This document shows positions 25,425 to 37,303 of a DNA stretch of 64,000 bases, one piece after another. Source of the DNA: Lophius americanus (taxonomy: Eukaryota > Chordata > Actinopteri > Lophiiformes > Lophiidae); assembly GCA_037951165.1 (NCBI GenBank), contig JBBDHG010000112.1:4218501-4282500 (forward strand), in the 5' to 3' direction. Both the position numbers and the translations under genes were made by a program. Every line of letters begins with the position of its first letter. Positions within the stretch are counted from its first letter, which is position 1. The notes under the pieces are model-generated. The model did not search any database, had not been told where the DNA came from, and saw only the letters and a program-made list of their open reading frames with translations.

Positions 25425-26746
25425 GACTATGGAGAAAAGGGTGATATTAAAGTATGTAAGGACCTATTCAATGGAATAATGTTACTTGACTCAAACAAAA
25501 AAGTCTAATTAAGGTCAAATATTCTTCTAATAAGACGTTTTACCAAAAGGTTGAGCTACTCCAATTAAATTGACTTTTTTCCATGAAATATCATTCATCA
25601 GGTGTTCTTGTTTTTTTTTAACAATTTGAAAACATGCTTGCCGAAGCAGTTGGTCAATTTATCAGGCATTGATTTGTTATTAATCAAATGTAAAGCCAAG
25701 AACCAATTTGTTTCTTTCTTTATTCCAGCACCGCATATGATTAAATACTTTTATTTGATACATCGAATCAAATCTGATGCCACTATTACTGTTCTTATTT
25801 GACAAGGATATTTCAGACTGATCTGACTTTCTAGTGATTGACAAACATACTGTACTGTTCTCTCAATTGTTTGTGTCCCTCTCCCATGGCAGAAGGGTCA
25901 AATAAAAGACAAAGAAAAAACTCTATCAGTTTTGTTGCTCCCATTGATCACAGATAGCGGCCACAGATGTCCTCAGAGAAATGTAAGAGGACTAGAAGAG
26001 GGAAAAGCCTCTGGATGTGGAGCTATTAGGGAATTTGTTCTCTAGCAGTTAAACACGGGGAATTTCCAACACATGAGACCGCAGTTCCGTTTGACAGTGG
26101 AATGAGGGAATTATGAGATTTATGATGGTCCGAGGTCACAGAGGGAAGCATTTCAGAACATACCCGAGCCTCCCTGGACTTCACACTGTGTTTTACAGTC
26201 CGACCGTCTGTGTCATCTCCACACCCACGCAAACCGACAGAGAACCAGACGGATACAGATACACAGACGCAGACTGTAACAGACATAATAAACTACCTAA
26301 CCAGTTCTGCATTTTGAAGACATATCAGTCATATTGTGTTGCACATACAACTCCTGAACTTTAAGTTTACCGTCCCGATTACTTTAAAAACTTGGCCAAT
26401 ATGTTTGAACCGTATTCAGATAAAGTGCAGATTGATGGAAATGTTCAAAAATATTCTCACATCTAAGGCTTGAAATCCAAAGAGAACACAAAGACTCAGC
26501 CATACACCACTGCCCATGTGCATGTGGTAACTTTTTAAATATTTACAAGGATGAATACCACTCATAACTGTTTGGGTGCAAAAGCAGGCATCAGCAGACT
26601 GATCCTGCTCCACCTCTGTTCCTCTCTCTCCCTAAAGCCTGTGCAGACAAAGCCTCTGCCGCTCGGCGAGTCGGCAGAAAGAGAAGGAGCCTTTTGTCCT
26701 GCGAGCTCAGTGGGAGGGTTAACAGACAGACAGTTCATCCTGTGTC

Positions 26747-26783
<37 letters not shown>

Positions 26784-28959
26784 CGAGGCTTACGCACTGC
26801 GATTTTGTGTGTCACAACACTTTTTCTTTTGAATCCCATATTTCATTCTGTGTCAGTCCTAACCAAGTAAAATCACCTGCAAAATAATTCACCCAGTCAC
26901 ACACTGTTTCACCCTTCCATGGGGCCAGGCGGAGAAAGCTAGGGACCGACATCAAGGAACGATGCCGTACTCTTCATTTCACCGTTTTACCACGGACAAA
27001 TGTTGACACAAATAACAGAGAACCCATAGGGCCCATTTCATTAAATGCATGTTCGCAAGATATAAATGGTCAAAACATCTTTTGATTTAGATGAATTGTA
27101 AAAGCTCACACATTTTGAGATTTTTTTTGAGTTCACTTAATAATGTTGGTAATTACAGAAAGTTAATATCGAGAGTCATTTGAACACAAATTTCTGAGTA
27201 ATGTGTAGCTGTTTTGGGTTACTCATACTTAAAGTGTAATGTGTGAGAAAAGGTTGAACACCAGTGAAGAAAAATCTGGCTGACACAATCAATTTTCTTT
27301 ACTGCATGTCAACTTTTAGCAAATCTCTCGTTCATATTTATGGTAATTACGTAAATGAAAATGTGTTGAGGGCAAAAATTTGTGAGAAAAAAACTTCATT
27401 TAACTTTTAAACTTTCTTTTGAGCATATATATTAATACAATTCTCTAAACCCAATTTAGTTTTTTGGCTGAACATAATTACATCAGAAGCTGTGATAACT
27501 GAAAAAGATTAATAAAAACTGTCGTTTTTGATCTTTTGGTTGGACTAAATATTTTTTTAGAGCTTAAAATGATATAAATTGACTTAAAATGTTCAAAAAT
27601 ATTTAGTGTTTTGATATCTTGCAGCTTGAATACATTCTATTCAGTGAAGCTTATTTCATAGATAAGTTAGTGAATTTCATTGTTTCTGTGGGATGAAATG
27701 TATATTTTATATAGCTCGATAATTTAAGTTATTGGATATTTAACCTGAAGGAATTTCATTTTGATTTAATCACTTTTGTGATTCAGATGTGGAGAAATAC
27801 ATTTTTAAGCTCTAGAATTTCGAGCAAATTTGTAATTCAACATTTTAATTATTTCATGGGATCAGTTATATTTTAAAATAGAACGTTGTTTTTTCTGATT
27901 GTTTATTGACAGTTAAACTTTGATAGTAATCCGGATACAGGCCAATTTCAATATATGATAAATGCACATCTATGCTGGAGAATCCAATAAATGAATAGGT
28001 GAAAATAACTTAAGTAAATGTTCACCTGGTCCGAAGAAAGACGTCTGAGTAGCTCCCTCATTTTTATGCAAGTCCAGCAAAGAGGCACTGCATAAATTTA
28101 CCTGTTTAAAAGCAAAGAAATCGTTGTCATACTACATTTCATACACTAAGAAGTGAGTAAATCAGATTTTCCTCCCTCCGTTTCATTACATCCTGTTAGT
28201 AAATTAACTCCCCCGGGACCACCTTTCTCATAATTCTCCTCATGGTAACACGTGAGGAATGTTAATCTCCACTCTTCCCTGGGAATGCAGTGTCCACCAC
28301 CTCTCCAGAGACATCATACAGCAGTGGACGTGTCTTAGAATAAGTCACTTATATAGTCATCATCATGCTAATTATGAGCTCACCTTCCTCATGTTCTCTC
28401 GGTTTTTAACTCCACGTTGTGTCTGTTGTCCCTCCTCGATACTCCTTTCCCTTCCACTTGAATGTAAATTGTGTTAATATTTAACATTGTTTGCAGAACT
28501 TAATCATTACCACCTCTCCCATTTATTTTTAGATTTACAGAATTCAAAGTGATATATTCTTGTGGAAGCACACTCACACTTGGAGTTAGCGGGAGGCAAC
28601 CAGATTTGTTGCAACCGCCACGATCATTTCTAGTCCAGACTGAGACCTGGATGAAGCTCCCAGCCATGAGGTGATATTTCTGAAATAGTAGGAAGAAGAG
28701 TCAGAAAGTGAAAGTTAGCATTGGCCTGTGAGACATCCAAAATATCAAAACCCTGAGAGGCCTTGTCTGCAAGGCAACTGGTTGGATCGATGGAGAACAG
28801 GTGTGTGAGTAGAAAGGATTCCTACAGATTTGGTCGGGACATTCCAAAAATTCCTTTCCAACAATGGAGAGAAATGTCTAGCATTCTTCTTTGAATTTGA
28901 AAAAACTTTTTTCTTTTTTTAAATTCATGTTCTATGTTGGCAGAAAAGCCAAAATACCC
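25425..28959. other. Unique non-coding sequence
   Basis: No gene or classified repeat recognised. The stretch 27000-28000 is strongly AT-rich. The stretch 26020-26180 has a more even composition and looks undecayed, possibly constrained. Confidence 0.4.
26751..26782. repeat. (CA)n microsatellite
   Basis: About 16 uninterrupted CA units. The His-Thr run in the overlapping 93-codon frame is produced by it. Confidence 0.95.
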
Positions 28960-29450
28960 ATTACATGGTAAATTTCTCTGCTGACATTATCCAGCGCTTT
29001 CGGTCGCCATATCATATTCTTCAACTTCTTCTTTTTTAACTTGTCCGGTCCAGCTGCGTCGGCATGTGGAATGATGATCTGGCTGCCTTGCAGGGTCAGG
29101 CAGATTTTAGTCAGCAAAGGAGGAGTCAGCCATACTCCTCCAGCTGCGTGAACTGCATTTGATTTTTATTATTATGTGTTATTAGTTGATGAGGTAAACA
29201 GACTCAGGGGGATGGGAGTGGGAAGAAAGGGAAAAACATATAGGGGATCAGAGCAACAAATAAAACCGCCACATTATAGAGTGGAACAAACATCTACAAG
29301 AAAAACAACAATAACAGCAACTGTCTTTACATAAATATGTATACATATGCATACATGTAGATGCAAACACACAAATACATTCACACACCCATATCACCAT
29401 TACATTCTTAACTCACTTTGCCTTCACCTTATTGTGATAGTGAGTATGGC

Positions 29451-29502
29451 GTGTGTGTGTGTGTGTGTGTATGTATGAGTGTGTGTGTGTGTGAGTATGT
29501 GA
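29451..29502. repeat. (GT)n microsatellite
   Basis: Interrupted GT repeats with tatgtatgag interruptions. Confidence 0.92.
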
Positions 29503-29553
29503 GTGAAAAAGGTTGTCACTGGATGTTGATTCAAGTTGGGGGCATTTGAATCA

Positions 29554-29600
29554 GGGGAGCATCCTACACCACAGACCAACTGTGGTGTAGGATGCTCCCC
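29554..29600. repeat. Perfect 20-bp inverted repeat, 7-nt loop
   Basis: The arm ggggagcatcctacaccaca at 29554-29573 is exactly complementary to 29581-29600, with the loop gaccaac between. The stem is about 55% GC and has no mismatch. It is by far the strongest simple hairpin in the window. It lies between the GT repeat and the Pro-rich part of the unclassified segment. Confidence 0.95.
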
Positions 29601-30150
29601 AACACACACCTTCACACACACGCATACTGTGTACATGATATTGTATTGACTTGGGTGTGTGGGGAGATGTGTGCTTGTGTAGTAAGGTGGATTTGTGGTA
29701 TGTGGGTATCTAAGGTGCCGTGATTAGCAATGGGACCAGCACCTCCCGGGCCCCCAAAAGACTTGGTGTCTGTGGTGAGGTCAAAATCGGAGAGCAGTCC
29801 GACTCGGAGGGGAGAATGGATGGCAGAGCCACAGTGAAGTTGCCCCACCCCATACGCCTCTACCCCCTACCCGAGGAGCGGCTCAAACCAGCGCAGGCCC
29901 CAGTGATGAGGAGCAGCCCACTGTGGCCCCTTCCACCAATCCCCCTAGCACCCGTGGCCAGCCGCCGCATGCCTCAACTGGACTCTGGGGGGTCATCCCC
30001 ACCCTACCCCACAGTGGGAAAGATCAAGGAGTGACGAAGTCCCCCCGGCACAGAAAACGCCCCCCACACCCGGATACCCCGCACCCACCACGACCCCTAA
30101 ACCAACGCAAGTATAGCCACAATACTTTCCTCCTTCCTTTCTCACCTTAA

Positions 30151-32869
30151 CCAACTAAGTTTGTGACTCAATCTACCCAAAAATAAAAATATAATTTCAA
30201 ATAGTGACGTTGTCCTTTAAAGATGTATCCCACAAATCAGTTTGAATGTCGGCATGAACAAAAAAAGTTTTTACTGTTTTTTTTTGACACCTTTCAAATT
30301 AATACTTTAGAAATAAAGACTTTTGTGTTGTTTTAAAACTCACCAATGTTTCTAATGTGAATTCTGCTATCCTTAATCAGAACCCGATTTAAACAGCATT
30401 TCTTCTGTGATGTTTCCAGAAAGGTCATGTGGAAGTTGTACTGAGACGCAGCTGACATCTGTGCTGAACTGTCCATGTGCACGTCAACACAAACATGCAG
30501 CACCAAGCTGCTGAGATCACATGCTCACCCTGGGGCTGACCTCTTTACAGGGGGTTATGAATCCAGCTCCTGCTGTACATCCACACTAAACTGCAGTCAT
30601 CCGTATGCACACACACAGAGGCTCACATGGGCAGCCATCACGCAGTCTATCCCACCAGATTGAAGCGTATGCCTTTAGCATGTTCTGAACTGATGTACAC
30701 CATCAGTTCAGGTACCAAGTAGCAGGTGTCCTGACGGAGGAACCTGTGCCACACAAGTCATGGTTTTTATAATTCATTACAGATAAGCTGTAGTTGATGC
30801 CCTCCTGATAATAAGAGCAGATAAGACAAATTGAACATGGACAGATGATTAGTTTTTAAATGGTGATAAAGTCTTCTGTGTTAAACACTGTATATAAGAT
30901 ACATACCCCCACCTCAGAGTGTGAAAGGGCTTTGGATTTTAAAGCAAAAATTAAAGCAATTTGTATTATTATCTCCACTTTCTGCAATAATTTCAATGTC
31001 TGATAGCCAGTTATAATTGTCCACCATCAGGCTGACAATTTATGGGGTTTTTAAAATATATATGGTGCATTTTTACTATTCAATAAACAAATTCAAAGCT
31101 GTTTCCTCACAGACAAATATCCACAATGGTAATCTGTGAAATAACTGCGAGGGCCCTCACAAAAAGTAGATGACATAACAAGTTTACTGTGCGGCAACCT
31201 TTTCTATATGGGTGCTCCAAAAATGAAAAAGCATTTTCACAGATTAAAGTTTGTAACAGATATTCAATTTGGCGAGAGAATCATAGCGTAGCACCGTAGA
31301 AATTACTTTTTTCTCTCTTGAGAGTACCAAGTTCTCATCTAAGGAAAATCAATTCCTTAACATTAGCGACAGTATTTTTCAACTGTGGTTGCTTGAAGAC
31401 ACTTTTTTTGATTACTGTGCAGCTACATGAAACTTTTGAAACACAAAACGCACTTTAATTACAAGAAATAAAATGTTACAGAGAGGGTTTTTGCTCTCTG
31501 ATAGAGCAGAACGCAGAGTTAAATCAAGAAAATGATATACTTACACTGTGTAGCTGTGTGAAAGAACACAATGTTAACATTGAAATAGAATACACGTTTA
31601 AATTAACAGTAATATACTGTATCTTATCGTTTTGTTGAGGGATAACAATGGTAATGATGATTAACTATAGAATAGAACTATACTATATCATTTAGAACTA
31701 TTATGAGTGGGATATCTTATTTAATAATAATAATAATACATTTAATTTATAAGGCACTTTATTTGCTTTGTTTACTTATTTGCTGAAAGAGTTCATATAA
31801 CTTTTTTTATACAATTCTCTTCCAACTTCAAGGAAGAAGAAAATATAATTCACAGCTCATGTACAATCATTTCTAACATGTGGTCATCATGAAAATCTCC
31901 AGGCTTTTAGGTTCCGTTTTGAGACAATGCAGTACATTGTATGGTTCCATCTTACTTCCTGAGAAATTGTGTCTTGTAGATGTTTGGAAATGGGTTTTGT
32001 AATGTCACAGCACATCTTTTGTTAATTTTTTAAGTTAGATTTTAACCTTATATATCTAAAAATAAATCTGGTTGGTTCCCCAACTTTAACCCCTAACCCT
32101 GTTTTTCGGTTCACTAAATGAATACAGTATGTTCAAATGAAGAAATACCTGACAGGTCATGGAGGTGATGTTATGCTTCAAAACATGATAGCAACCATTA
32201 GCTTGTTTAACATTATTTCATTTGTTATATAAAGGCTTAGGGTTAACCAAAACCCTAACTCAGACCTGACCTCAGACTCCAGAGACTTAAACCTTCCACG
32301 TTCCACAGTAACTGTTGGAGACATATCCTTTGAAATGTAATCTATAAATGCATCTGTGACTTTCCCATCTTTTTTTTTTCTTGTTTTTCGTTAGAGATAG
32401 CTGCACCGCATTAGCTGGCTCTTTTTTTGAGCCAGCTTTGCAGTGTTATTATTTTGCACTTGACTATTGATTGTGTCACCATTGGCGCTGACATTGCTTT
32501 TCTGCTATGCTCACTTATAACTTATTTTTCCAGGCCAAATTGTGTCCAAACAATTGACAAAACATCTTTTTTCTGGCTGTCCCTCTCTGACTCAGGCCTG
32601 TTTGTTGGCTCATAGTTTGTACTCGTGTCGTCCATGTAGCTCCGCAACCGCAGACTAACATTGGTTGGACAAGGTGGACGCATGTGACTGGAATTTATTT
32701 GTTAAGGGACAGATAATCATCATCATCATCATCAGGAAAGTATTAATCCAAGCAGGCCTACACTGTTTTCTCCGACACCAAGTGTATATCCCAGGGAGGT
32801 CCATAATCCCCTGCCTTGGAGGAGCAACCCACCTTATTGAAGACCTCAAATTAAGGTCCAAAAAGTGTT
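30151..32869. other. Unique AT-rich sequence with small hairpins and an (AAT)n tract
   Basis: No gene recognised. An (AAT)n run lies at 31722-31738, followed by atttaatttataaggcactt, which resembles sequence often found at the edges of fish retroposon copies. A 9-bp stem (agctggctc / gagccagct) with a seven-T loop lies at 32413-32437. An (ATC)n run lies at 32714-32734. Confidence 0.4.
30685..30711. repeat. Perfect 11-bp inverted repeat, 5-nt loop
   Basis: The arms ctgaactgatg (30685-30695) and catcagttcag (30701-30711) flank the loop tacac. Confidence 0.85.
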
Positions 32870-33125
32870 TTTCATGAAAAACAAAAAAAAAAGAATCTTT
32901 CCATAGTGAGTAAAATATGAAATAAGATAGAGTAATGATATGAGGAAGACAGATTTCCTGGAGTTATGCACCAAAATTGGACCAATTTTAGCCAACAGTC
33001 AAAATTGGTCAGTAAAATTATGATGAGTAAACTTTTGGAGATAAAGTTCTCTCTAAGCGTCAACAAACTTACAACTGACCTTTCCCAAAATCAATTTAGA
33101 AACACGAAGGGTCTGCACAAAAAAA
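32870..33125 (-). mobile_element. Rolling-circle-like family, copy 5 (central part)
   Basis: Read on the minus strand, it carries in order a decayed ttgattttgggaaaggtcag block, actgttggctaaaattggtc, caattttggtgcataactcc, and catattttactcactatgg. The 5' end and the 3' hairpin are absent. The overlapping 64-73-codon frames are by-products. Confidence 0.68.
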
Positions 33126-34123
33126 CGACCTTGATAAGAACTTCTATTCCAGCTGCTTTCAGCCTCGGGGAGGTGGATGGTTTGTAAATACATAACCTCT
33201 GGTTCTAGAGCCTCCTGCCTCAACGATTGCTGTTTAATCCATCTTAGGAGTCGTACCTGCTTCACTTTTAGCCTTGAGAGTTAAAAGGCAAAAGTTGGCC
33301 GAGGCTGCTCCGTGTGCAGAAAGATTTTATGATTCATTATCAGGAGTTTGAGCTGAAGGGTTTTTTTATTCTTCTGCTAATGATAAAATCAGTCTCTGCA
33401 AGAAATAAAAACAAACAAACTGTCCTTTTTAGAAAATATTAAAGATATGAATTGTATCTCATTTGGTCATTTTTACCCGCCAAAATTTACAATGTAGACA
33501 CAAACATTTTGATTAATTGACTGGTGTTGAAGAATAATCCACATAATGAGTCTCTCTGTTGAAACATTTACATACATCAACCAAGTTATTATCGTGAGAA
33601 TGTACAACTTGAGTGTGGGAAGACTCCAGATGGTTTATCCTGAAGATACGCCGGAGAGACTCCCTCTTCATCTCCTATCTGTGAGTCTGGAAATAGCTGA
33701 GCTCTGCCTTTTTCCTGCGAGTCTTCTCATCTTCATGACATGTCAACACTTGTACAACACCGACGGAACCTCGCCTCTCTCCCACTTACTTTACTCTCTT
33801 TGTTTTCCTGCCACACATGTATTGTAATCTGCCACAGCTTTAGCGTTAACCTTCGACCTCTTATCACCACGACAAGTCTGCTCCTCTCTACGGCGAGGTT
33901 TAACAAAATACCTCTGGAACGGTTTAAATTTCAATGCATGAGTTGTTAATCATTTTAAACAGACTGGAGGGATAGAAGAGAAACTGCATTAAAATAAAAC
34001 TGTTTGGTTATGGCATGACAATAACAAGTTATCATTAAACACAGTCTAAGTATTTACCAAGTACGTACCAAAGGGAGTGGACATGACAAAGTCCAAATTT
34101 ATTCACCTCAAGGATTCATTGAT
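33126..34123. other. Unique non-coding sequence
   Basis: No gene or classified repeat recognised. A 93-codon plus frame at 33546-33827 has no recognisable domain. Confidence 0.4.
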
Positions 34124-34472
34124 TCCCCATAAAGTTGGGAATATCATGGAATCATCACCGCTGTACATCCTTCTCTTTAAAGTGATAACTCAAAAATGTT
34201 TCGTGAACCCCCACAGATCTCAGTTCGAGGAAGAACTGGATTCATTTTTTTGGGAAGGTCTCTTCCATATTTCCACTAGAGGGAGTTTTATCACCAAAAG
34301 CTTTCAGGCCATCATTTCTCAAATGTAGACCAAATTTGATACATATGACTCGACTCAAAGAGAAATATCATGTTTATATTGCATTTTCTCTAATAGCTCA
34401 TATTTTACTCAGTATTGATTGGGGACTTTTAGGGGATATACCATTGCTGTTAGGGATGACCGCGTAGGCCTA
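34124..34472 (+). mobile_element. Rolling-circle-like family, copy 6 (both ends, internal deletion)
   Basis: It starts with TCCCCATAAAGTTGGGAATA (compare TCCCTGAAAGTTGGGG in other copies). It then has ccgctgtacatcc, aactcaaaaatgtttc, gaagaactggattc, the first agagggagtttta module, ttcaggccatcatttctcaa, and gacc followed by aaatttgatacatatgac. The second module is reduced to catattttactcag. The 3' inverted repeat ggggacttttaggggatata at 34421-34440 is followed by a decayed hairpin (tgctgttagggatgaccgc) and the end gtaggccta. It shows both terminal structures in one copy. Confidence 0.78.
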
Positions 34473-35939
34473 TTTGAATATATATATTTTTTGGTGTTCA
34501 TATATAAATCATCAAAAACATAAAGACATCGGTAGGATTCACTATGAATACTGTTTCTACTTTACTGTCATATAAATGCCATTAGTCAAAGCATCTGAGT
34601 CATCACTTTGAATTCAAGTTATTCTTTCTGGCTGCATATGCAAAATGTAATGACCCGTTCCGGCTTTTCAATTAGATTTGGCTTTGTGTTATGGGGCACA
34701 TACTGAGGCTTTTTTTTTTGAGATACAGTTGCAGAATAAAAAGGCTGAGTGCACAATATGGTTCACCAGAAGTCAGGTACATATCGTGAGTGCATTGGCA
34801 TGTATACACGCTTATTGTGTTTGCATAAATTTGGAGAGAGCACGTCAAGGTCTACGCGTGGCATGGATAAAAAACGGGTTTTCAATTTGTTGCTTTCTCA
34901 CAGGTGAAAAAACTGAGAGAGGGATCGCCTCAGCGGTTTCACATACTTCAGCGAATTAACCGAAATCATAAAATCACTTGAGTTGGTTCACAAAAAACAT
35001 GAAGGGCTGTAAACATGTTTTAAGACCAGAGTATTTTAGCCCTATAAATCAGTAAAGAACTAGTAATATCCTCCAACACATGTAAACCCTCAAGATTTTG
35101 TTGTACTGTAATTTATTTTAATTTGACAGAAAGAACTGATGGTAGAAATGATTTGAATATCTCACCAATGTATAAAAGGAGCTCTTATGTTCTTCATTTA
35201 CTATCCTATTTCTAATTTTCATTTACTGTTACGTCTCCTTCCTTAAGACAACGTTAACAGCAATGTCGCTAGGTCATATTTTTGAAATAAATGCAGGTCA
35301 ATATGGAGAAGCCAACACAATCAACACCCTTCAGTCTGCTTACAGAACAACATTAGTGATGCCAACCCTTACTCCTGCTGGTGTGTGTGCATGTTTGCGC
35401 TTATAACTCTCCCTCTTTGTGATGCTTTAACGCTTTCATTTTAAGATGTTGATTTGGAGGCATGTGCTCTATCCCTCGTTACCCCCTACAGTGATATCCT
35501 TAGATATGACTTCTGGGTTGTAGTATGAATATAAATGTGAAATTAATATAAGGCTGGTGCAGTGGCATCCCTTCCATCTATGCAAATTAACTCCATGTTG
35601 ATCATTCACTAGGCTTATGTACAGTTTCAGGTAGATCTCCAGCTGTTTGTTTGCACGACTTATTCATCCTCAGGCTCAGCAAAGAACGGTGGTTCATAAA
35701 CAGGAATATATAGATGCAAATATATGCCTGACACTGCTTAACACCCTTAAATTGGATATTAATGCAGTGACTGTCGTGTGTGATATTAGTCTAAATGTTG
35801 CTTGCATAAAAAGCACATGGGGAGATCTATGAAACAAAACTGGCCAACTCTAGCTGGTAATGTGTTTTAATGTCTGCCTAGAAAAAAGTTAGAAAAATAG
35901 GTCGTGCTACATGTCAAATAGAGACTTCTAAAAAAAATG
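34473..35939. other. Unique non-coding sequence
   Basis: No gene or classified repeat recognised. The 93-codon plus frame at 34678-34959 has no recognisable domain. Confidence 0.4.
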
Positions 35940-36405
35940 TAAGTTTATCTATCTATTTCTATGTAATATTTTTATATATTTTATTCTAATAGTTCATATT
36001 TTACTCCTAAAAATATATATATATATATATAATATATATATAAATATATATTTTTACTTTATTAGGGGAGGTTGTCTTTTTCTTTTCTTTTTTTTTTTTT
36101 CTTTTTACAAAAAACACATTCTCTAAACATTACTAAAAGAAAACTATTTCATCATTTTCAAATGTTATATCCTAATAGACTTAGTTTGAGGGAGAACTGG
36201 ATTGATTTTGGGAAAGGTTGATGCATATTCCTTGCACTAGGGGGAGTTTTTTTCTCCAGTGGTTTTCGGGCTGTAACTTCTCAACCTTTGGTCTGATTAA
36301 GTCCAAATTCGGTACATATTAATCAACAGGTGGGGGTCTTTCTTGATTATATCATATTTTACTCTTTTTATCATGGGGATTGCTGGTACAATGAACAAGA
36401 ATAAA
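35940..36405 (+). mobile_element. Rolling-circle-like family, copies 7a/7b (head to tail or rearranged)
   Basis: Bases about 35955-36135 carry the second-module block (agttcatattttactcc, then ttattaggggaggt after a (TA)n insert, then ttttacaaaaaacacattct). From about 36140 the order restarts with block 1 (atttcatcattttcaaatg) and runs through gaactggattgattttggga, gcactagggggagttttttt, ggctgtaacttctcaacctt and ccaaattcggtacatatt to gggattgctggtacaa. Either two truncated copies lie head to tail or one copy was rearranged. Confidence 0.65.
36011..36052. repeat. (TA)n microsatellite inside copy 7a
   Basis: Interrupted TA repeats that split the second module of the rolling-circle-like copy between tttactcctaaaaa and tttactttattagg. 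Confidence 0.92.
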
Positions 36406-37239
36406 ACTTAAAACTTCCTTTCCAGACTGTTTACTCTGTAACTGCAGAGAAGATTACATCTTCTAGCACATAAAAAAAGCTGTTTCATCTGCTAATGTAA
36501 TATATTATTTGAATATTAACACTCAAAATCTTCATATAACAACTTGAGGAGCTGACAAAAGATTCTAGAATGTCAAAAGGCACAGAAATCACACTCCTTA
36601 ATCACAACCTTAAAACAAGCTAACAGAATCATTATTATAAATAATTCATGAATTGGTGCTGGCCCTCTAATGTGTGCTAGAAACTATATATTCATTTTGC
36701 TGTGTCTTGAAGCTATATACAGTTAATTAGTAAATCAGAAAACCAGTCAGCTCAAAATGTCCAAGTCAACTATGTAGATTATTAATTTGAAGTTAAAACT
36801 AAATTTCTTTTTTTTCCCCAGCCTTCACAATTTAAATGAATGATCTACCTTAGTTGAAACTTAATTTCAAACAAGGCACTCGACTTTACTTTAAGTAAAG
36901 TCGACGTTGCTTACATTATAAAGTAGCGGCCTCAGGCTAAAATGACTAAGTTTCTCTAATTGAAATATGAATCTCTATCAACAAAAGTGCCAATGTGTCA
37001 GAGTGGATATTCTGCAGTGTCTCGCTCACTTGTATTGGTGAGCAGCTGCCATTAATAGAAAGCTGGGCACCCAGGTGTGGAGTATGGGGCTAAGTAACTA
37101 AATTGTGATGAATGGCTCAGAGGTTTTCTTTGCAATCTTTCTTTTTCATGGTTTACTTTCAGCTCTTTTTTATACCGTGAATCCCGTTTTTATACCGTTT
37201 TTCTTTTTTTTTAAATCTATTTTTATGTTTTATAGTTCA
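36406..37239. other. Unique AT-rich sequence
   Basis: No gene or classified repeat recognised, apart from the near-perfect palindrome at 36881-36903. Confidence 0.4.
36881..36903. repeat. 23-bp palindrome with 1-nt centre
   Basis: The arm cgactttactt (36881-36891) and the arm aagtaaagtcg (36893-36903) are exact reverse complements around a single T. Confidence 0.88.
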
Positions 37240-37303
37240 AGAGCTCTCTCACTCAAGGTCAAACTCATGATGATGATTCCATAATATCCCCAACTTTCAG
37301 GGA
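37240..37303 (-). mobile_element. Rolling-circle-like family, copy 8 (5' scrap)
   Basis: On the minus strand it reads TCCCTGAAAGTTGGGGATAT at 37303-37284, then tatggaatcatcatcatg. This matches the 5' ends of copies 4 and 6. Similarity is lost after about 60 bases. Confidence 0.5.

Larger units (their letters stand above)
28960..30150. other. GC/proline-rich segment, probable unclassified mobile element
   Basis: The base composition differs sharply from the surroundings. Bases 29700-30120 are C-rich, with plus-strand frames of 104 and 75 codons rich in Pro, Arg and Ser. The part at 29160-29420 is purine-rich and then rich in ataca/acaca steps. The block 29430-29510 is GT-rich. The part at 28990-29110 reads on the minus strand as a short Lys-rich frame. 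The succession reminds me of an untranslated region of a fish retroelement, but I cannot name the family. Single-copy host sequence, or a decayed exon with a Pro-rich product, is the alternative. Confidence 0.4.

Noticed and set aside
29720..30034. Pro-rich 104-codon frame as a host gene
   Set aside because: No recognisable domain. The segment has features of a mobile element and no supporting splice or transcript evidence.
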